From NCBI GenBank assembly GCA_020809705.1, contig CP085825.1, positions 5,766,001-5,830,000 of the forward strand: DNA of 64,000 bases. Direction: 5' to 3'. Below, in pieces: positions 58,684 through 64,000 of this stretch. A program made the translations under genes and the position numbers. The notes beneath the pieces are model-generated. The model saw only the letters and a program-made list of their open reading frames with translations, searched no databases and was not told the origin of the DNA. This stretch comes from Calonectria ilicicola (Eukaryota > Ascomycota > Sordariomycetes > Hypocreales > Nectriaceae). Numbering within the stretch: the stretch's first letter is position 1; each line of letters begins with the position of its first letter.

Positions 58684-59328
58684 ATGCGACCTGGCGCCAG
58701 AACCACCGTCGAACGCCTCGACAGGCCCAGCGCCTACTACCACAGCCGTGTATGACACGCCGTCCCAACTCTGCCCATCCACCCCGATTCATGATTGCTC
58801 ACAGCCTCATAGAACAAGCGCAGACGCGATCGCGACGACGACGAGAATGTCGAAGCCCCCCCAGAACCCCCCGTTGACCCTCTCGCAAACGCCACCACCC
58901 TCTACGTTGGCAACCTGTGCGATTTGCTCTCCCCACAAACATAACACGGCACTAACTCGCCTAGGTCCTTTTACACCACCGAAGAGCAAGTCTATGAGCT
59001 CTTCTCCAAGTGCGGCGAGATCAAACGTTTGGTCATGGGCCTCGACCGATTCAACAAAACACCATGTGGTTTTTGCTTTGTCGAATACTATACCCACCAG
59101 GACGCCCTTGATTGCATGAAGTATATCGGTGGCACTAAACTAGACGAGCGCGTCATCCGTACCGACTTGGATCCTGGCTTTGAAGAGGGCCGCCAATATG
59201 GCCGTGGTAAATCAGGTGGTCAAGTGCGTGACGAGTATCGCGAGGACTTTGACGAAGGTCGCGGAGGAGTGGGCAGGGCTCTACAAACCGACCGTGGAAG
59301 AGAATATGAAGAGGATAGATACAGGTAA
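58684..59328 (+). CDS. CBC2: Nuclear cap-binding complex small subunit (CBP20)
   Basis: The 177-residue RRM protein binds the 7-methylguanosine cap of nascent transcripts together with CBP80, acting in splicing, export and decay. Exons: 58684-58749, 58813-58916 and 58965-59328. The RRM spans about 50-130, with RNP2 LYVGNL (52-57) and RNP1 CGFCFVEY (91-98). Flanking signatures are present: LSFYTTEEQ after RNP2, and the C-terminal tail [20 protein letters not shown] then [18 protein letters not shown], which folds on cap binding in the family. Upstream of the RRM a basic patch (NKRRRDRD) may act in nuclear import. The first intron has two possible in-frame acceptors 6 nt apart (before Asn-Lys or after); the upstream one is used here. 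Confidence 0.92.
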
Positions 59329-59704
59329 CGGAAGTCGTCCCAGAGGGGTTGTTATGAGAAATTATACCCTTTAAGAGAAAACGGTTCATCAATTCGGTAG
59401 TACAAAGGTCTTGATGTCATTTCATGCTTGTGTTCCTTCTTTAACCACCTGACCCCATTTCCCATACGATGAGCGTCCCCGATCTATCCATCACCGCGCA
59501 AAGGGCGGCCTTCACGCCTCAATGCATTGGCAGCGTACGTCGTGAGATTTTGTGCAATCCATAATAGTTGAAACAAAGTGTTGTACATGGAGCTCCAAAA
59601 AGGGCTCGAGCCGCTATCATTCCACCGCAAATATGTACTTCCGTACGTCAATTCCCATTGGATTCGTATATTTTTCTCCTCCCTGCAATCGTCTTCGTTC
59701 ACTT
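59329..59704. other. Convergent 3' intergenic region, CBC2 / mL60
   Basis: It holds the facing 3' ends of CBC2 and the mL60 gene. An open minus-strand frame here is intron read-through from mL60 and is not separately coding. No other gene is seen. Confidence 0.5.
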
Positions 59705-60107
59705 TAGTAACCAGGAGGGTTGACACGCTGGGAAACCCTTGTCCACTTGGGCAATTCTGGTTGGAATTGGTTAGCAATCGGTTTTCTTGCAGGAATCCCG
59801 CATCCCCGCTCTTGGAGGTCAACATACTGTGAATACCCTTGCGGTATCGCTTAGCCTTGCGATCAAACATTGTGTACTTGTCGCGGGGCAGCATTTCAGG
59901 CTCGGTGGGCATTTCAGCCTTCCATCGTTCCAATGCTTCAAGAGTCTGGCCCTTCTTAGCGAGGGCAGCGTCAACGGTAGCGACGACGCTGTCGACAGCA
60001 CGGAGGCGCGATCGGTGTCGGCGCTTCTGGAACTTGGAAAGCCTCCAGGGGATTTTCCACAGGAGACCACCGGACAATGGGTTGGTGATGCGGAAGGGGC
60101 CGAACAT
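59705..60107 (-). CDS. MRPL31: Mitochondrial large ribosomal subunit protein mL60 (MRPL31)
   Basis: Small, highly basic mitoribosomal protein of 110 residues from two exons, 60107-59828 and 59757-59705 (70-nt intron splitting a Lys codon). The family is fungus-specific and sits in the large subunit of the mitochondrial ribosome. The N-terminus MFGPFRITNPLSGGLLWK and the WRLSKFQKRRHRSRLRAVD segment are characteristic, and the short second exon gives the conserved ending KLPKWTRVSQRVNPPGY. Without the intron the frame continues into an unrelated C-terminus, so the intron is strongly supported. It is head-to-head with TRS20 (352 nt between starts). Confidence 0.92.
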
Positions 60108-60459
60108 GGTGGCAGTCGTTCGAGCGAGTTTGGTGATTGAAGTTTGGAGTGGACTTTTTCCCTAAAACCCAGTTGGCTAAGCCCACTGACAGCCGCGCGC
60201 TCTGTTGGCCGCTGCGCTTGCTGGACCCAGTAGCATCTGGTGGAGCGGAATATTGTGAGACCCGGCCAGCCCAGAGACGTATAGTGGGGTCCAACCACAA
60301 CATGCAGTGTGGCAGAGCTCCCGCCACTGAAGCAGCACAACGACGAGCGCATACGAATCGATCCAAGGTCGGCGTCGCATTTGCCATTCTCGAGTCCCCC
60401 GAGCCAGACGCCCAGTTCGCCTTCCCCGTAGACCCATTGCCGATGCAAAGCGATCCACG
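60108..60459. promoter_or_regulatory. Divergent promoter region, mL60 / TRS20
   Basis: A 352-nt bidirectional interval between two start codons. No coding potential; no specific binding site assigned. Confidence 0.5.
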
Positions 60460-61114
60460 ATGAGTTATTACTTTGCCATCGTTGGCAACCAGGACAACCC
60501 CCTGTTTGAACATGAGTTCGGAACTTCAAAGCAAGGTGGTGATGGACAGTCGCGCTTTTCAGATCAGGTCCGCCACCTAAATCAGTTCATTCTACACTCG
60601 AGCTTGGATATCGCCGAAGAAGTCCAGTGGTCGCATGGTCAGATGTAAGTGGATTCACTTAACTTCCGGTTTCCCCATGCTGCATGGCGGTCAAAGGATG
60701 CATACAACACAGAGAGGAGACCAGACAGCAAACAACAGCGGGAGATGATGACAACGAGGCAGATTTCGAGAGAGAAGGGCAACGAGCTAACATATTTCAT
60801 TATTTAGGTACCTAAAATGCATCGATAAATTTTTCAACAACTACATTTCCTGCTTCGTCACCGCCGGCAACGTCAAGTTCCTCCTACTACATCAACCCAT
60901 TGTTCCCACGTCCAGCAGTTCCTCGCGATCTTCCACAGCCATCGGTGCTAATCCTACGAGTCCGGCGACCGAAGAGGCCATCAAAATGTTTTTCACAGAA
61001 GTGTATGAGAATTGGGTCAAGGCCATCATGAGCCCCTTCTACAAAGCCAACATGGAGCTGAAGAGTCCCATCTTTAGGACAAGAGTAGCAGCAGCAGGAC
61101 GAAAGTATTTGTAA
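60460..61114 (+). CDS. TRS20: TRAPP complex subunit Trs20 / sedlin (TRAPPC2)
   Basis: The 163-residue longin-fold subunit is shared by TRAPP complexes, the tethering factors and Rab activators of ER-Golgi and autophagy traffic. Exons 60460-60644 and 60808-61114 are separated by a 163-nt intron that splits a Met codon. Diagnostic blocks are MSYYFAIVGNQDNPLFEHEF at the start, LNQFILHSSLDIAEE in the middle, FNNYISCFVTAGNVKFLLLH after the intron, and a C-terminal TEVYENWVKAIMSPFY helix followed by SPIFRTRV. A Ser/Thr/Pro insert (PTSSSSRSSTAIGANPTSPAT) sits in a loop. The start is the first ATG. It converges on the histone H4 gene. Confidence 0.93.
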
Positions 61115-61430
61115 TTTATCATGATACCAAGACTACAGAGCGTGATTTAATAAGCCTTGAACCGGCACTCATTTCACGAGCAGATTATGCTCACTCTATC
61201 TACTATGACTAAGACTATTGTTATGGATGATCACGTTTGGGGCGCGTCACACGACAGCGGATGTGGATAGGATGCAGATCAATTGTGGTATTCATCTCAA
61301 CAGGTCGTCTACCTCGACGCCTAGTAATATCGTTTCCAGTGTCCCCCAACGCCAAAAGCAAATACAATCCATTCCTGCCTTGTGTGCATTTCGCTCCAAC
61401 CACGCAACCAGCCCGGAATGAAGAAGGCGC
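61115..61430. other. Convergent 3' intergenic region, TRS20 / histone H4
   Basis: It holds the facing 3' ends of TRS20 and the H4 gene. I saw no metazoan-type histone stem-loop, as expected for fungal polyadenylated histone mRNA. Confidence 0.45.
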
Positions 61431-61804
<374 letters not shown>

Positions 61805-63709
61805 GTTGATGGATGATATGTAACAGTTGATATAAAGTTGATAAAGTGTCGCGTTGTCGCGATGACGTGTGGTGTATTAGACGCGTTTGGGGGTGCGTGT
61901 ATGTGAGAGTGGGAGAGTGGGAAGGGGAAAAACAGCAATTGCGGGGGTGCGAGGGGCGAGAAATAAATATGCGTAGGCAATCAGTAAAACACGGACCTAA
62001 GATCAGTAACTCCCAATGCGTAAAAGGTGTAAAGGGGCCGCCAAAAATTCGAAAATCGGCACACGGCTATTCCCTTTTCGGACAGCCAGGTGTGCGTGCA
62101 CCCAGCCCATCTGACGCCTATGAGTGGGGCGTGTGCTTTTTTGCTGCACGCGCTTCTGGGGGCTGGGAGCGAAGGGAGCTTTCTCATTGGTCGTGTCCTA
62201 TTTTCAACGAGGCGGCTTTATCATTGGCTGGCGCATTTTATTTCAGTCCGAGCTGTTGGACGCCCAGCTCGCCGATGAAGGGAGACTGAGTCGCGAACAC
62301 CGACACAGTCAGCTGATTCTCTGCCTGTCTGCCTGAAGGCACCAACAGGCACTGAAGGCACTGAAGCATTCTATCGCGCTACGACTAAATACAGACCTAC
62401 AATTCATCATCGTAGCCCATTTTCCAAGCCACAACACAGGCAACATGAAATTATCGCGTCAATGTTATGGAACGATTGACTTCTTTCTTTATCTCTTTTT
62501 TTTTCTTACTAAATAAATGTATGGTGTCGTGGGTGCTTATCCCGGCTGCAATTTATCAACTACCGACAGCTGGGCTATCGGCATTCCTCACTAAGAGCCT
62601 GGATCAGCCGGCATTTGTGTCTTGCCGCCAGAGAACATGGCTTATGAGTATGAATAAAGCATTTTCCCCCAGTGCTAGTGTCTACGGTGTACAATCTATC
62701 CCCATGAATAAATATCTGTATCATATTGGTTTTTCAAGGTTCAAATCGCAAAGTAAGCATGAACAATAGCATCGTCAACAAAGCCACATTCTACAAAAAA
62801 AGTTCTGTATCCAGGGTGACAAGGCAATCGCAAAGCACGAGAAGTATGTAGTCGTATGAGTCACACGATCCAAGATTTATGCCAATTCTCACAACGTAGC
62901 CCACTGGTCTGCTGCGAATGGTGTGCATGATAGATCGACGCTTGGTATGTAATTAGAGCGAGAAGCTATTGACCAGAAATTCATGCAATACCACACAGCA
63001 ATTAAATTGTAACCTTTCCCGGTTACCTTTCCAGATACCTTCCTTTGTCCTAGTGTGTTTCGACTAATGTAACTAGTTCATTTACTTCTCATCCCCCAAC
63101 TCTAGAGACCTTTAGCATGCACACATAACATTGGGGTTGATGGGGCATAAAACCAACTGATGGGGCTAGTCACAACAAGATATCCTCCTCCACCTCCACA
63201 TGCATTTGCATATTCGCCTTTCCCCTTACGTTCTTTGTTCATCTGCCAATTTTACAACTCGCACAAGCATTCACAGCAATACAGACGCAGATGTCAACTT
63301 CCAAATCCCATCAGTCCCACAGGCTCTTCATTGTCTAGGTACCCTTAAGAACCCCCAGCCTTAACATCACCTTTTCGCCCACCCATCGATCGCTATGCTT
63401 AATATACAAGTTGCTGTTACGCATGCCTCGGTACCTATACACACAAGAAGCCCGCAGTTTCAATTGCCTCCCAGTCCTGGCCGACCGAAAAACGCCGATG
63501 CCATGCCACATGTTCTCATGCCATCTCGTCCAACTCACGCCGACTTCTTCCAACCCACTGGATTCCGCAACGGAATCAAGGGTTGGATGCACACTGCTTC
63601 GACGGCGCAAGCTCCCCTCCCCAAATCCACTCCGAGAATTAATCCAAACCAAAACAATAACTTATCAAACGGTCCAAGGGTGCCCATTAAGAATTCGATA
63701 CTCTTGATA
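61805..63709. other. Intergenic, histone H4 to CDC27
   Basis: The left part is the H4 promoter and leader, with two CCAAT boxes. The rest, to the 3' end of CDC27, shows no recognisable gene; several open frames of 60-160 codons on either strand lack family features. Confidence 0.5.
62186..62227 (-). promoter_or_regulatory. Two CCAAT boxes upstream of histone H4
   Basis: Two CCAATGA elements on the H4 coding strand (plus-strand ATTGG at 62186-62190 and 62223-62227) are spaced 37 bases apart, each within a similar context. CCAAT boxes bound by the HAP/NF-Y complex are common in fungal promoters. Binding here is inferred from sequence. Confidence 0.5.
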
Positions 63710-64000
63710 TCATGCCATCATCGAGTCGTCCATCGCCATATCATCTTCCAAACTTTCAATTGCTTCTTTGATCCGCTGGCTCTCCTATTGCATAAATGTC
63801 AGTATATCAGTCAACATACGAGCAAACAATTGGGCAAGTTTTACCTTGGGGTCAAGTGCAAGGGCAATAGTAAAATGCCGTACTGATAACTGCCTATCAC
63901 CCGTGCTCCTATATAATTTCCCGAGCAGGAAGTGTACTGTTGCCTCATCGGGGGCCAGATCTTTCAATATCATCAATTCCTTCTGTGCAGCCTCAAGCTG
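63710..64000 (-). CDS. CDC27: Anaphase-promoting complex subunit Cdc27/APC3 (3' end only)
   Basis: The C-terminal 76 residues of a minus-strand gene that runs off the right edge: exon 64000-63845, a 60-nt intron, and last exon 63784-63710. The TPR helices (DEATVHFLLGKLYRSTGDRQ, then VRHFTIALALDPK) and the tail ESQRIKEAIESLEDD match the end of Cdc27/BimA/Nuc2, the APC/C subunit that binds the Ile-Arg tails of activators. The protein ends MAMDDSMMA. The missing part should contain the earlier TPR arrays. Confidence 0.85.

Overview
The window is eukaryotic nuclear DNA from a filamentous ascomycete (Pezizomycotina, most probably Sordariomycetes and perhaps Hypocreales). The gene set supports this: an Hsp98/Hsp104 disaggregase, a Zn(II)2Cys6 regulator, a SAM-RA-kinase Ste11, Nup82, fungal-type mitoribosomal proteins mL60 and mL67/Mhr1, and PBN1. 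So does gene structure: mostly 50-130 nt GT-AG introns, many with CTRAC-like branch sites. The species cannot be named from the sequence. Nineteen protein genes can be supported, one of them cut by the right edge, plus one doubtful ORF. Intron positions were assigned by eye from splice motifs, reading phase and expected family sequence; no transcript data were available. I noticed no convincing tRNA, rRNA or intact transposon, but this was not an exhaustive search.

Layout. 1-3.2 kb: a TALE homeobox regulator on the minus strand. 3.2-16.3 kb: about 13 kb without a recognisable gene, lying 5' of the homeobox gene. 16.3-19.4 kb: a multidomain minus-strand protein joining a caspase-like domain, a homeodomain-like segment and a rhodanese-like domain; this is the most unusual gene here. 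20.4-33.1 kb: a compact housekeeping block with PBN1 (GPI mannosyltransferase I subunit), a Leu3-type zinc cluster factor, Hsp98, mL67/Mhr1, a sulfotransferase-like protein and prephenate dehydratase. 33.1-40.4 kb: a second gene-free stretch, AT-rich in its first half. 40.4-44.5 kb: the MAPKKK Ste11 and a gamma-glutamylcyclotransferase-like protein. 44.5-47.7 kb: AT-rich DNA with possible decayed coding remnants and a CA microsatellite. 47.7-50.4 kb: a mitochondrial PrpF-like isomerase and an EBP-type sterol isomerase. 52.6-53.8 kb: an acidic protein of unknown function. 55.5-61.8 kb: a dense run of essential genes (Nup82, nuclear cap-binding subunit CBC2, mL60, TRAPP subunit Trs20, histone H4), arranged as divergent pairs with short shared promoters. 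The right edge holds the 3' end of the anaphase-promoting complex subunit Cdc27/APC3.

There are no operons and no obvious metabolic gene cluster; most genes act in independent core processes (transcription control, proteostasis, GPI anchors, mitochondrial translation, phenylalanine and sterol synthesis, MAPK signalling, nuclear transport, RNA cap binding, vesicle transport, chromatin, cell cycle). The best leads for follow-up are the caspase/homeodomain/rhodanese fusion with its in-frame 30-nt microexon, the unknown acidic protein, the 13-kb region upstream of the homeobox gene, and several G-quadruplex-capable tracts.
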